Shown: positions 15,596 through 24,100 of the stretch, piece by piece
Layout: every line of letters starts with the position of its first letter
Position numbering within the stretch: the first letter of the stretch is position 1
Assembly (NCBI RefSeq): GCF_024585265.1
Contig: NZ_CP036533.1
Location: 1,931,001-1,995,000, forward strand
Direction: 5' to 3'
Length of the DNA: 64,000 nucleotides
From: Bradyrhizobium sp. WBAH42
Lineage (GTDB): Bacteria; Pseudomonadota; Alphaproteobacteria; Rhizobiales; Xanthobacteraceae
Position numbers and translations under genes: made by a program
The notes under the pieces: generated by a model
The model's input: the letters and a program-made list of their open reading frames with translations, nothing else
Database searches by the model: none
What the model was told of the DNA's origin: nothing

Positions 15596-17215
15596 TCAGA
15601 ACAAGCTGCCCTGGTCCACCGGCTTGGCCACGCGCCTCGGTGCCGGCTTCGTCTCCGCCGCCGGCTTCGGCTGCGCCGGGGCGGGCTTGGCCGCGGGCGC
15701 CACACGATCCGCATCCGCGGTCGCGCCGACGCGGCCGTCGGCGAACTCGATCTCGAGCCGCGCGCCGGGGCCGATCGTATCAGCCGCATGCAGGGGATGG
15801 CCGGCCTCGTCGCGCACCAGCGCAAAGCCGCGCGCGAGCACGCTGCGATAGGACAGCGCGGAGAGCAGCTTGCCGCTGTTCTCGACCCGCGCCTCGAGCC
15901 GGTGCAGCAGCGTGACGAGCGCGCGCTCTGCCCGCTCGGCCAGACGATGCGTGCGCTCTCGCTGGCGGAGAATCGCATTGCGCTGGGCCTGCGCATTCGC
16001 AAGCTTTGAGGCGCGCAGGCGCACCTCCAATCCCGCAAAGCGGTCGCGCCGCTGCCGCAGCAGCGAGCGCGCGGACAGACCAAGCCGCTCGCCGCACACG
16101 GTGAGGCGATGATCGGCCTGCGATATCTGACCGTGCAGCACGCGCAGGGTCAGTTTCGAGCTTGCAGCGGTGAACCTGCGGAAATGCGCGTGCGTGTTGG
16201 CCTTGAGGCAGCGGGGCAGGGAGGCGCCCGCCGAATCCAGCCGCTGCCGCGGGATCGCCAAGAGATCGCCGGCCGCCGGCAGCGCGCGCGCGGCGGCGCG
16301 CAGCTCGCTGCGGCGGCTCTCCTGGGCGCGTTGCCAATAGGCGCGGGTGCGCCGCCCGAGATCGCCGACCTCGACGAACAAGTCGCTGCGCACGGGAACG
16401 GCCATCTCGGCCGCCGCCGTCGGCGTCGGCGCGCGCTTGTCGGCGACGAAGTCGATCAGCGTGATGTCGGTCTCGTGCCCGACCGCCGAGATCAGCGGGA
16501 TCATGCTCTCGGCCGCGGCGCGCACCACGATCTCCTCGTTGAACGACCAGAGATCCTCCAGCGAGCCGCCGCCGCGCGCGACGATCAAGACGTCGGGCCG
16601 CGGAATCCGGCCGCCCTCGGGCAGCGCGTTGAAGCCGCGGATCGCGGCCGCGACCTGCTCGGCCGAGCCGTCGCCCTGCACCTTGACCGGCCACACCAGC
16701 ACGCGGCGGGGGAAGCGGTCCTCCAGCCGATGCAGGATGTCGCGGATGACGGCGCCGGTCGGCGAGGTCACGACGCCGATCACCTCCGGCAGCCAGGGCA
16801 GGAGCTGCTTGCGCGCCTCGTCGAACAGGCCCTCGGCCGCGAGCTTCTTCTTGCGCTCCTCCATCAGCGCCATGAGCGCGCCGATGCCGGCCGGCTCCAG
16901 CGCCTCGATCACGATCTGGTATTTCGAGGAGCCCGGATAGGTCGTCAGCTTGCCGGTGGCGATCACCTCGAGCCCCTCCTGGGGCTTGAAGCGCATCCGG
17001 CCATGCACGCCCTTCCAGATCACCGCCTCGATCTTGGCGCTCTCGTCCTTGAGCGCGAAATAGCAATGGCCGGAGGAATGGGCCCCGCGAAAGCCGGAGA
17101 TCTCGCCGCGGACGCGGACATGGCCGAAGGCGTCCTCGACCGTCCGCTTCAGCGACAGGGACAGTTCGGAGACGGTGAATTCAGGCGCGTTGAGCAGTTG
17201 TTCCGCAGGCGGCAT
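15596..17215 (-). CDS. xseA: Exodeoxyribonuclease VII large subunit XseA
   Basis: 539 residues. With XseB it degrades single-stranded DNA from both ends and acts in repair and msDNA processing. The N-terminal OB fold ([29 protein letters not shown] region) and the catalytic-domain blocks [33 protein letters not shown] and [25 protein letters not shown] are present, followed by a coiled-coil region. The last ~40 residues are Ala/Pro/Lys-rich and make it longer than the ~450-residue E. coli protein. The start MPPAEQLL is preferred over earlier in-frame codons. xseB is not in the window. Confidence 0.96.
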   Translation of the reverse strand: MPPAEQLLNAPEFTVSELSLSLKRTVEDAFGHVRVRGEISGFRGAHSSGHCYFALKDESAKIEAVIWKGVHGRMRFKPQEGLEVIATGKLTTYPGSSKYQIVIEALEPAGIGALMALMEERKKKLAAEGLFDEARKQLLPWLPEVIGVVTSPTGAVIRDILHRLEDRFPRRVLVWPVKVQGDGSAEQVAAAIRGFNALPEGGRIPRPDVLIVARGGGSLEDLWSFNEEIVVRAAAESMIPLISAVGHETDITLIDFVADKRAPTPTAAAEMAVPVRSDLFVEVGDLGRRTRAYWQRAQESRRSELRAAARALPAAGDLLAIPRQRLDSAGASLPRCLKANTHAHFRRFTAASSKLTLRVLHGQISQADHRLTVCGERLGLSARSLLRQRRDRFAGLEVRLRASKLANAQAQRNAILRQRERTHRLAERAERALVTLLHRLEARVENSGKLLSALSYRSVLARGFALVRDEAGHPLHAADTIGPGARLEIEFADGRVGATADADRVAPAAKPAPAQPKPAAETKPAPRRVAKPVDQGSLF

Positions 17216-17352
17216 CTCAAAAACGATTCGGCATTTTGGGGTCAGGCCCGACGTTAAGGATTTTCGCAGGCCAGCGCCAATCCCCGGGTTGATCGGAAGA
17301 GTACTCTGTAGTATAGAGTTCTCTATTGATTGATGAGTTTGAGGAGTGAGCC

Positions 17353-18363
17353 ATGGCGATCCGGTTGCTGCGCGGCGTCTTGAACGGCCTGAAATGGGCT
17401 CTGTGTGCGGTCGGCGCGGTGGCGCTGATCCTGGCTGCGATGATCGCAACGCCACTGCAGCGGCCGCCTGAGATGCGGTCGGTCTCCGACTCCACCAAGG
17501 GCATCGACTGGTCCACGCTGCCCCCGCTCGAGCGCTTTCAGGCCCGTGACGGGACCTGGATCGGCTATCGCCACTATTCGCCGAGCGGCTCCGCGACCGG
17601 CGGCGGGGCGGTCTTCATCCACGGCTCCTCCGGGTCCAGCGGCGCCGTCAACCACGCCCTGACGCATGCGATCGCCACGCGCGGGGTCGAGACCTGGGCC
17701 CTCGACATTCGCGGCCATGGCGGCTCCGGCACGCGCGGCGACATCGGCTATGAAGGCCAGCTCGAGGACGATCTCGTCGATTTCGTCGCGCACCTGCGCA
17801 AGACCGCGCCCGATCTGCCGCTGACCCTGATCGGCCATTCCGCCGGCGCCGGTTTCTCGCTGCGGGTCGCCGCGACACCGATCATGCAGGACATGTTCGT
17901 GCGCACCGTGCTGCTCGCGCCCTATCTCGGCTATGACGCGCCGACCAACCGGCCGAGCAACGGTGGTTGGGTCAGTGCCGACATTCCACGTTTCCTGGGA
18001 CTGGCGGCGCTGCGCAAGCTTGGGATCGACTGCTGCTCGCAGCTTCCGGTGCTCGCCTTCGCGGTGCCGGTGAGTTCGGCGAAGTATCTCACCTCCACCT
18101 ATTCCGATCGCCTGATGCGCAACTTTGCCACGCACGGCTATCGCATCGATCTTCCGGCGACGACGCGTCCGATCACGATCATCAGTGGCGCCGAGGACGA
18201 GATGATGATCTCGGACAAATATGCGGACACCGTCCACGCGGTGAAGCCGTCGGTCGACGTGAAGATCATCGACGGTGTCAACCACATGGGCATGGTCACC
18301 GTGCCCAAGGCAGTGAATGCCATTGCCGAGGACGTGGCGAGCCGCGGGGCAGGCCAGTCATGA
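17353..18363 (+). CDS. Membrane-anchored alpha/beta hydrolase (lysophospholipase-like)
   Basis: 336 residues. One N-terminal helix ([20 protein letters not shown]) anchors it or acts as signal. The Hydrolase_4-type core shows [26 protein letters not shown], the nucleophile elbow LIGHSAGAG with Ser intact, Asp in ISGAEDEMM and His in DGVNHMGM. It resembles monoacylglycerol lipase/lysophospholipase-like enzymes; the substrate is unknown. GGAG precedes the ATG. The 137 bp before it separate it from the divergent xseA. Confidence 0.85.
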   Translation: MAIRLLRGVLNGLKWALCAVGAVALILAAMIATPLQRPPEMRSVSDSTKGIDWSTLPPLERFQARDGTWIGYRHYSPSGSATGGGAVFIHGSSGSSGAVNHALTHAIATRGVETWALDIRGHGGSGTRGDIGYEGQLEDDLVDFVAHLRKTAPDLPLTLIGHSAGAGFSLRVAATPIMQDMFVRTVLLAPYLGYDAPTNRPSNGGWVSADIPRFLGLAALRKLGIDCCSQLPVLAFAVPVSSAKYLTSTYSDRLMRNFATHGYRIDLPATTRPITIISGAEDEMMISDKYADTVHAVKPSVDVKIIDGVNHMGMVTVPKAVNAIAEDVASRGAGQS

Positions 18364-18414
18364 TGCGACCCGCCTGCCGCAAGGCAATCGCAGATGGAAG
18401 CGGCGTCCCCGCGG

Positions 18415-18655
18415 CCATCCTTCGAGACGCCCGCCTGCGGCGGGCCCTCAGGATGAGGACCGAGCTTGCGGCAGTCGCCTCAACGGGCATTGGTGCCACT
18501 GAGCCTCATCCAAAGGCAAAGCTGCCACCGAGCCTCATCCTGAGGAGACCGCCACCGGGTCCGCGCAAAGCGCGGCCCGATGACAGGCTCCGCGGTCGTC
18601 TCGAAAGCCTCATCCTGAGGAGACCGCGAAGCGGTCGTCTCGAAGGACGAGGCGC
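18415..18655. repeat. Cluster of CATCCTGAGGAGACCGC-type repeats
   Basis: Several overlapping copies: an inverted pair CATCCTTCGAGACGCCCGCC / GGGCCCTCAGGATG near the start, then AGCCTCATCCTGAGGAGACC twice (~18530 and ~18608), the last followed by GCGAAGCGGTCGTCTCGAAGG. It fills most of the 345-bp gene-free stretch 18364-18708; nothing else is recognised there. Confidence 0.85.
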
Positions 18656-18708
18656 TTGCTCAGATCCCACCGCGAGTCATTTGCGATAACGGGCATAAAG
18701 AGGACGAC

Positions 18709-19263
18709 ATGATCGACAGCAGAGAGGCATCCGCAGCGCTGGCCGACATCGACGACATCGTCAAGCGCGTGAGGCAATCGCAGCTCTATGAGCTCGCGAG
18801 TCTCGCAGCGGTGTGGTGGGGCGTGCTGGTGTTCGCGGCCAATCTCGTGACCTGGCTGTGGCCGGTCTATGCGGTCTATGCGTGGACCGCCACGGATGTC
18901 GTCGGCGTCGGCGGGCTGGTGGTGCTCCGCTTGCTGAACCCGCCGCAACACACCAAGAGCACCGCGGCCAGCATCAGGATGCTCCTGGTGCTCGTGCTGT
19001 TCTTCGCCTTCGGCTATCTCTGCACCAACGTGATCGGCCATTTCGGCCCGCGCCAGCTGGGGACATTCTGGCCGCTCTATTTCATGCTGTTCTACACGCT
19101 GGCGGGCTTGTGGTTCGGCTCTGCCTTCGTGGCAATCGGCCTCGGCATTTCCGCGCTGACATTGATCGGCTTCTTCTTCATCGGTGAAGCCTTCCCGCTC
19201 TGGATGGCCTTCGTGAACGGCGGCGGCCTGATCCTCGGCGGCCTCTGGATGCGGCGGATCTAG
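18709..19263 (+). CDS. Multi-pass membrane protein of unknown function
   Basis: 184 residues: a soluble N-terminal ~28 residues (ASAALADIDDIVKRVRQSQL), then about five hydrophobic helices (ASLAAVWWGVLVFAANLVTW; MLLVLVLFFAFGYL; YFMLFYTLAGLWFGSAFVAI; ISALTLIGFFFIG; FVNGGGLILGGLWM). There are no recognised catalytic motifs. It stands 4 bp before a small winged-helix regulator on the same strand, a pairing common for membrane proteins whose level is set by the adjacent regulator. ATG with GAGGA upstream. Confidence 0.8.
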   Translation: MIDSREASAALADIDDIVKRVRQSQLYELASLAAVWWGVLVFAANLVTWLWPVYAVYAWTATDVVGVGGLVVLRLLNPPQHTKSTAASIRMLLVLVLFFAFGYLCTNVIGHFGPRQLGTFWPLYFMLFYTLAGLWFGSAFVAIGLGISALTLIGFFFIGEAFPLWMAFVNGGGLILGGLWMRRI

Positions 19264-19267
19264 CGGG

Positions 19268-19567
19268 ATGGCCGAGCTCGACGACATCATCCACCAGCCG
19301 CTGCGCCTGAAGATCATGGCCGCGCTGAACGCGCTGCCCGTGTCGGCCGGCCTGGAGTTCGCCCGCCTGAAGAAGCTCACCGGCGCGACCGACGGTAATC
19401 TTGGGGCGCATATCGAGACGCTGGCGAAGGCGGGATACGTCTCGGTGGAGAAGGCGTTCGTGGGGAAGAAGCCGCAGACGACGGTGACTGCCACGGCTGC
19501 GGGGCGCGGGGCGTTTGCGCGGCATGTGGCGACGCTGCAGGAGATTATTGCGGGGAAGCAGGTTTAG
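19268..19567 (+). CDS. Winged-helix transcriptional regulator (PF13601-like)
   Basis: 99 residues. DDIIHQPLRLKIMAALNALP, FARLKKLTGATDGNLGAHIE and LAKAGYVSVEKAF form the winged-helix DNA-binding fold; TTVTATAAGRGAFARHVATL is the wing and C-terminal dimer helix. The family comprises small MarR/ArsR-related regulators, often of an adjacent membrane gene. It is 4 bp after the membrane protein, so probably cotranscribed. Its last 42 bp are duplicated, diverged, at 20128. Confidence 0.87.
   Translation: MAELDDIIHQPLRLKIMAALNALPVSAGLEFARLKKLTGATDGNLGAHIETLAKAGYVSVEKAFVGKKPQTTVTATAAGRGAFARHVATLQEIIAGKQV
19522..19563 (+). repeat. Direct repeat A: end of the winged-helix gene
   Basis: This 42-bp segment encodes HVATLQEIIAGKQV and matches 20128-20169 at 37 of 42 positions by my alignment. 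The two copies bracket the 80-aa gene at 19604-19846. Confidence 0.8.
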
Positions 19568-19603
19568 GCCATTGGCAAGACCGGTAGTGTCTCAGTTTGA
19601 AAT

Positions 19604-19846
19604 TCAGTCGACCTGAATGTCATCCGCCCCGACATCGGCATTGTTTGCTGCTGCTAGTTCCTCGATCTTTTCATGAGCGTCGCGCCAGCTTCCATCCCGC
19701 TTGCCATTGAATAGAACGCGGCGCGGACCACCAACCTGATCCCAAATCCAAACATGGAGCCAATGCGAATTGCCATCCATTCGCTGGATGCGCACTTGCA
19801 GACGAGGAAATGGGATTTCTGGGTCGTCGTAATCAGTCTTCGGCAT
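19604..19846 (-). CDS. Small hypothetical protein (80 aa)
   Basis: Starts MPKTDYDDPEIPFPRLQVRI with AGGAAGAG upstream. It seems a single beta-rich domain (LQVRIQRMDGNSHWLHVWIW; RRVLFNGKRDGSW) followed by a helix (DAHEKIEELAAANN) and an acidic end. No membrane segment and no recognised family. It is antiparallel to the genes on its left and lies between the two copies of the duplicated winged-helix gene end, in DNA that is less G+C-rich than the core; it may be acquired cargo. Confidence 0.65.
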   Translation of the reverse strand: MPKTDYDDPEIPFPRLQVRIQRMDGNSHWLHVWIWDQVGGPRRVLFNGKRDGSWRDAHEKIEELAAANNADVGADDIQVD

Positions 19847-20127
19847 CGCTCTCTTCCTTGCGAAGCATACCGCTAAACATTACCATATTACGGGGCCGAA
19901 CTCGAATGGGACTTCCCATGCGCATGATTCTTAAGGCCAACCAGCGTCGCCTGCTTCTGAACCGCAGATCGATTGCCGTGCTTCAACGGCATCCGCGCAG
20001 CATCATGAATGGTAGAGTGGACGCCACCGGCAGCACAATCGGCATGTGGCAACAGGCCAATTCAAGCCTGCTCTGGGCCAATGTCTACATTCGAAAGCAG
20101 CTAACTGCCCTGAGGACCTAAGGCCCT

Positions 20128-20200
20128 GCATGTGGCGACATTGCAGGAGATCATTGCGCGGAAGCAAGTGGAGCCCTATCGGCAATATTCGTACAGTTGG
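20128..20200 (+). pseudogene. 3' remnant of a second winged-helix regulator gene
   Basis: 20128-20169 reads HVATLQEIIARKQV in frame, nearly identical to the C-terminus of the regulator ending at 19567, and continues EPYRQYS instead of stopping. No upstream part of the gene remains. The gene-free stretch 19847-20256 otherwise holds only an unsupported plus-strand frame (19906-20121, rich in Arg/Leu, no RBS). Confidence 0.6.
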
Positions 20201-20256
20201 TAGATACCGGCTGCGGCGCGCTTTAGCTTTGACGAACTCGACCCCCGAAGAGAGGG

Positions 20257-21063
20257 TCAGCCCACCTGCTTAATCCAGTCGTGGATTGCGAGCTCCACTC
20301 GACGGAATTGCATGGGCTCGTCGATGACGCCGTTATGAGCGACCACGTTGCGTAGATTGCCAAGATCAATGAACCGGTGGAGAAAGTTGATGTCTCCAAT
20401 GGACGCGCGAAACAGGTCCTCGTACTTCCGGATCAACGTGGCGAGGTCTGGCCAATCCAACGAATACAGCGGACCGTAGGTTGATCGAGAAGGTATCCAT
20501 TTGTTTTGAGCCTCGTTTGCGCGACGCTCTTGCTCTTTACGCTTCATTGGCGCGGAAGCTGCCTGATCCCACCAAGTATCACCGAGACTCGCCGTCAAAA
20601 TCTTCTCAATGTGGCGTCGGACTGAGTTCTCCAACGAGAACAGCGCGACATGCAGCTCAGCCATTTTTCGGGCATCGGCAAGGTCACCGTCACTGATGTA
20701 GGGGCACCGCGTCAAATCAATGTCGGAAACAACGCTGTTAGCGGTCCTTTCGGCCTCGACAGTCTCGTCCGTCGCAAAGACGCCGAACAGTTCAGCTCCC
20801 CATTCAAGGCCCTTGTGGGAGAGACGAAACCGAGTACCATTCGCGCGACTTACCAACTTCGATTTGCGAAAATCGTTGTCCAGCCTCGTGCTGTTTGGCT
20901 TCGGCAGACGAGCTTCGGCGAAATAGGCACAAACCTCTGGAATTGAAGCCGACGGCTTTCGGTCTCTTTGCTCCGCCCACCAAAGGAAAGCGGCAGCTTG
21001 CTCAACCTTATCCAGGTTGGCCCTCACCACTGCTTTTGCGAAGAGATTGAAGAAATCTGCCAT
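20257..21063 (-). CDS. HEPN-domain protein (Swt1-like HEPN) with N-terminal winged-helix-like part
   Basis: 268 residues. The C-terminal third (about 195-265) resembles Swt1-type HEPN domains: LDWPDLATLIRKYEDLFRA, then NLRNVVAHNG with the Rx4H motif R238-H243 typical of HEPN ribonucleases. Residues ~20-92 (AAAFLWWAEQRDR, VCAYFAEARLP, FRLSHKGLEWGAEL) look like a winged helix. Many HEPN proteins are RNases in toxin-antitoxin, Abi or restriction contexts; activity here is inferred from the motif. It is third in a minus-strand operon, 4 bp after the middle gene. Confidence 0.78.
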   Translation of the reverse strand: MADFFNLFAKAVVRANLDKVEQAAAFLWWAEQRDRKPSASIPEVCAYFAEARLPKPNSTRLDNDFRKSKLVSRANGTRFRLSHKGLEWGAELFGVFATDETVEAERTANSVVSDIDLTRCPYISDGDLADARKMAELHVALFSLENSVRRHIEKILTASLGDTWWDQAASAPMKRKEQERRANEAQNKWIPSRSTYGPLYSLDWPDLATLIRKYEDLFRASIGDINFLHRFIDLGNLRNVVAHNGVIDEPMQFRRVELAIHDWIKQVG

Positions 21064-21067
21064 CGGA

Positions 21068-21619
21068 TCAAGTTGCTCTGGTAAGTTCCGAGATGAGCTG
21101 CGCCGCTTGCTTGAGCCCCGGCGCGGTAAGGGTCCACCCCTTATCCTTCGAGCCGGTAAACTCGTTGCCGCCCTTCACGTATTTCGAGTGATTGGTGGGA
21201 TCAAAGAACCCGAAGCGCTCGCACAAATCCCGCGCCTCTCTGTCATCAAACTTCGGCTCCCCAGTCACGATAAGCCGCGCCGCACCCGCGAGAAGGTAGG
21301 CGTTTCTGACACGATCTCGGTTTGCCTTTCCGGGGATCTCAGAGACGATCAGCTGACAGTCATTCCCTTCGAGGTGAAAGGTTTGCTGAAGCTCCTCCAA
21401 CGACAGCCCATTTTGTCTTGTCCAAGCACGCGCGCGCGGCGAGAGGCCCGGATCGCTAACCTCCGTCTGACCTTCTGAGGTGGGTACAGCCGCCATTGCT
21501 GGCGCGTCTCCCAAAAGCACGAGCGAAGCCTGAATGACCCTTCGACGCTCTTCGGCTCCGAGAGGGGTGAGCTCCTTAACGATTGCCGCGACTACTTCCG
21601 TTACGCTCTTCGTCATCAT
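21068..21619 (-). CDS. Conserved hypothetical protein, middle gene of HEPN operon
   Basis: 183 residues from ATG 21617-21619 (AAGGGG at good distance; ATGATG gives two possible starts). The N-terminal part is helical (VVAAIVKELTPLGAEERRRV); the C-terminal ~110 residues (SPRARAWTRQNGLSLEELQQ, AYLLAGAARLIVTGEPKFDD, then NHSKYVKGGNEFTGSKDKGW and LTAPGLKQAAQLI) look like a compact helix-turn-helix/winged fold whose blocks I have the impression of having seen in other proteobacteria, without a name. It could be the partner or antitoxin of the HEPN protein. Gap of 8 bp after the first gene. Confidence 0.72.
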   Translation of the reverse strand: MMTKSVTEVVAAIVKELTPLGAEERRRVIQASLVLLGDAPAMAAVPTSEGQTEVSDPGLSPRARAWTRQNGLSLEELQQTFHLEGNDCQLIVSEIPGKANRDRVRNAYLLAGAARLIVTGEPKFDDREARDLCERFGFFDPTNHSKYVKGGNEFTGSKDKGWTLTAPGLKQAAQLISELTRAT

Positions 21620-21627
21620 CCGGCCCC

Positions 21628-21996
21628 TTACCCGACGTAGGTCCATTGCCCCTTGTCTTTGAGGCGACGCAGTTCCCTCTTTCGCACGAGACGCAACAAC
21701 ACCGGAGACAGCGTTGTAACTGGGTAGAAGTGACCACGTTCTTCCAGAGCATCGCGCACTGCGCTCAGCTTCTTTGGTGTTGAGAAGAAACCCCCGCCGA
21801 TCAAATCAGACAGCAATAGTGCGAGAGTGGGCTTTCCCTTCGAGTTAGGCGCGCTCTTGCCGGTGCGGGCAGTGGTCTGACTGACCGACTGGGCTGTGCC
21901 TTGATCGAACAGCGCAACGAGAGCGAGTACCTCCTCGTGCGATCCTTCAATCGCCACGGTAGCCCCATGTTTGGTAGTGATCACGGCTTTGGGCAT
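21628..21996 (-). CDS. Small winged-helix-like protein, first gene of HEPN operon
   Basis: 122 residues. N-terminal beta strands (AVITTKHGATVAIEGSHEEV) and a helix, a Ser/Thr/Lys linker, then a C-terminal winged-helix-like domain: ALLLSDLIGGGFFSTPKKLS, DALEERGHFYPVTTLSPVLL and RLVRKRELRRLKDKGQWTYV. The ordered helix-helix-wing pattern ending in Tyr-Val suggests DNA binding, so it is a candidate autoregulator of the operon. A sigma70-like promoter lies about 28 bp upstream. Confidence 0.72.
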   Translation of the reverse strand: MPKAVITTKHGATVAIEGSHEEVLALVALFDQGTAQSVSQTTARTGKSAPNSKGKPTLALLLSDLIGGGFFSTPKKLSAVRDALEERGHFYPVTTLSPVLLRLVRKRELRRLKDKGQWTYVG

Positions 21997-22024
21997 CTGT
22001 CAGTCATCCGAGTTGTTAATTAGT

Positions 22025-22053
22025 ACAATAAACCATAAGTTCCATCCGGTCAA
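22025..22053 (-). promoter_or_regulatory. Candidate sigma70-type promoter of the HEPN operon
   Basis: On the minus strand TTGACC (22048-22053) is followed after 17 bp by TATTGT (22025-22030), and the ATG of the first gene is at 21996. The spacing is ideal; the -10 matches four of six consensus bases. The surrounding DNA is A+T-rich. Confidence 0.45.
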
Positions 22054-22085
22054 TGTTCTCATTTGAACTGCAATTCTCGGCCAGA

Positions 22086-22101
22086 ATGCCAAAATTGGCA
22101 T
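22086..22101. promoter_or_regulatory. Operator-like inverted repeat ATGCCAA-AA-TTGGCAT
   Basis: Two perfect 7-bp arms with a 2-bp spacer, about 33 bp upstream of the putative -35 of the HEPN operon. The size suits a dimeric winged-helix regulator. Confidence 0.45.
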
Positions 22102-22111
22102 CGATCTAAGT

Positions 22112-22126
22112 TAGTCAGATTGACTA
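22112..22126. promoter_or_regulatory. Operator-like dyad TAGTCA-GAT-TGACTA
   Basis: Perfect 6-bp arms, 3-bp spacer. The AGTCA/TGACT half-sites recur in the palindrome at 22336-22353, so one protein may bind both. Confidence 0.4.
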
Positions 22127-22143
22127 TTGTCGAGTACAACTGT

Positions 22144-22201
22144 CAGCCGAGGACGGCGATACCGCAGAACAGTGATGGCGCATCTGTTGAATGGCCGAAC
22201 A
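22144..22201 (+). repeat. 58-bp direct repeat, left copy
   Basis: Runs CAGCCGAGGACGGCGATACC to TTGAATGGCCGAACA. It matches 22426-22483 at 56 of 58 positions. The 224 bp between the copies are A+T-rich and contain no supported gene. Confidence 0.9.
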
Positions 22202-22335
22202 GATTGTAGATCGTGGACGAATATTCTGGGGGATTTCGGGCAAAAGAGCTCTCTCGCGTCTTCAGCGCGCTTTGCATCGATCCGCTTCCCAGCAACCAGA
22301 AACTCTCTTTTTCTTTCCGATTTTGCTCGCTTGTG

Positions 22336-22353
22336 TAAGTCAATATTGACTTA
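22336..22353. promoter_or_regulatory. Perfect 18-bp palindrome TAAGTCAATATTGACTTA
   Basis: Completely self-complementary, between the two 58-bp direct repeats, in very A+T-rich DNA. It shares AGTCA/TGACT half-sites with 22112-22126. It is likely a dimer-binding site or a site of strand processing; no gene start lies within 250 bp downstream except purD at 22617. With the two 58-bp repeats it is all I can identify in the 620-bp gene-free stretch 21997-22616. Confidence 0.5.
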
Positions 22354-22425
22354 TCACTATATAACTCATTGGACTTGTTCATCTTATAAAAGTTATTCAA
22401 TCTGAATAAGGACGAGCGCAAATGA

Positions 22426-22483
22426 CAGCCGAAGGCGGCGATACCGCAGAACAGTGATGGCGCATCTGTTGAATGGCCGAACA
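22426..22483 (+). repeat. 58-bp direct repeat, right copy
   Basis: CAGCCGAAGGCGGCGATACC to TTGAATGGCCGAACA, two mismatches relative to the left copy. G+C-rich core sequence resumes right after it, so it may mark the right edge of the accessory island. Confidence 0.9.
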
Positions 22484-22616
22484 CATCCCATTGCTATTGC
22501 AATCCCGGCACCAAGGCGCGCGCCCCCGGAATGCCGGGGGAGTTCGCCGCCGCCCCCCTTGAGCCCCGATTCGTGCGACCTCCGCCCCCAGCAAAACCCC
22601 TCATCCTGAGCCTTCG

Positions 22617-23900
22617 ATGCACATTCTCCTGCTCGGTTCCGGCGGTCGCGAACATGCCCTGGCGTGGAAGATCGCGGCCTCTCCCCTGGTGACCAAATTC
22701 TGGTGCGCGCCCGGCAATGCCGGCATCGCCAGGGAGGCGGAATGCGTAGGCCTCGATGTCGCCGACCATGCCGCCGTGATCGACTTCTGCAAAAAGAATG
22801 CGGTCGAGCTCGTGGTGGTCGGGCCGGAGACGCCGCTGGCGGCCGGCATCGTCGATGATCTCACCAAAGCCGGCATCAAGGCGTTCGGCCCGAGCAAGGC
22901 GGCGGCCCAGCTCGAAAGCTCCAAGGGGTTCACCAAGGCGCTGTGCACCGAGTTCGGGATTCCGACCGGTGCCTACAAGCGCTTCACCAACGCCGATGAC
23001 GCGCGCGCCTATGTGCAGAGCCAGGGCGCGCCGATCGTGGTCAAGGCCGATGGCCTTGCCGCCGGCAAGGGCGTCGTGGTCGCCAAGACCGTGCGCGAAG
23101 CCGAGGACGCCATCGCCATGATGTTCGAGGGCGCCTTCGGCGAGGCCGGCGCTGAGGTCGTGATCGAGGAGTTTCTGCCGGGCCGCGAGATCAGCTTCTT
23201 TGCGCTGTGCGACGGCGAGACGGCGATCCCGCTGGCCTCCGCCCAGGACCACAAGCGCGTGTTCGACCACGACGTCGGCCCGAACACCGGCGGCATGGGC
23301 GCCTATTCGCCGACGCCGCTGGTGACGCCTGCCGTCCACGACGCGATCATGGCCAGGATCATCCTGCCGACGGTGGCAGGCATGAAGCAGCGCGGCACGC
23401 CGTTCCGCGGCGTGCTCTATGCCGGCATCATGCTGACGACGCAGGGGCCAAAGCTGTTCGAGTTCAATGTGCGCTTCGGCGATCCCGAGTGCCAGGTGCT
23501 GATGCTGCGCATGATGAGCGACATCGTGCCGGCCTTCCTGGCGGCCTGCGATGGGGAGCTGAAGCATTTCGATCTGCGCTGGCACAAGGAATCCGCGCTG
23601 ACCGTGGTCATGGCCGCGAAGGGCTATCCCGGCGACTACCAGAAGGGCACGCGCATCGGCGGGCTGGAGGAGGCCGCCAAGGTCGACACCGTCGAGATCT
23701 TCCACGCCGGCACGGTTGAGAAGGACGGCGCGATCCTCGCCAATGGCGGCCGCGTGCTCAATGTCTGCGCGCTGGGGGCGACCGTGACGGAAGCGCAGCG
23801 CCGCGCCTATCAGGCCGTCGACCGCATCGACTGGCCGGACGGCTTCTGCCGCCGCGACATCGGCTGGCAGGCGGTGGAGGCGGAGAAGGCCAAAAATTAG
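22617..23900 (+). CDS. purD: Phosphoribosylamine-glycine ligase PurD
   Basis: 427 residues, the usual length. ATP-grasp enzyme that joins glycine to phosphoribosylamine in the second step of purine synthesis. [19 protein letters not shown] is the N-terminal Rossmann-like glycine loop; [33 protein letters not shown] (ATP-binding), [20 protein letters not shown] and [12 protein letters not shown] are PurD blocks. No other pur gene adjoins. Its upstream flank borders the accessory island. Confidence 0.97.
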   Translation: MHILLLGSGGREHALAWKIAASPLVTKFWCAPGNAGIAREAECVGLDVADHAAVIDFCKKNAVELVVVGPETPLAAGIVDDLTKAGIKAFGPSKAAAQLESSKGFTKALCTEFGIPTGAYKRFTNADDARAYVQSQGAPIVVKADGLAAGKGVVVAKTVREAEDAIAMMFEGAFGEAGAEVVIEEFLPGREISFFALCDGETAIPLASAQDHKRVFDHDVGPNTGGMGAYSPTPLVTPAVHDAIMARIILPTVAGMKQRGTPFRGVLYAGIMLTTQGPKLFEFNVRFGDPECQVLMLRMMSDIVPAFLAACDGELKHFDLRWHKESALTVVMAAKGYPGDYQKGTRIGGLEEAAKVDTVEIFHAGTVEKDGAILANGGRVLNVCALGATVTEAQRRAYQAVDRIDWPDGFCRRDIGWQAVEAEKAKN

Positions 23901-24100
23901 CGCCTCGACGGCGCGCAAACGCGCCGACGCGTCGATCCGGAATCTCGACGTTCGCGTCACCGCGCCGCCACATCTACAATCCAGAATGTGCAATCGAATG
24001 TTGGGGTTAGTCGCCCCGACCATAATACCGGTACTGTGCATGGGGTTGTTTTCGAACTTTTGTTTGTCGAGCGCCCCCACGACCATAAGGATGCAAGAAG

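Noticed and set aside
19906..20121. 71-codon plus-strand frame between the 80-aa gene and the regulator remnant
   Set aside because: No RBS, no domain and basic-residue-rich; may be chance in inserted DNA.
22144..22483. Possible CRISPR
   Set aside because: Only two copies of a 58-bp repeat, 224 bp apart; too few, too long and no cas gene.
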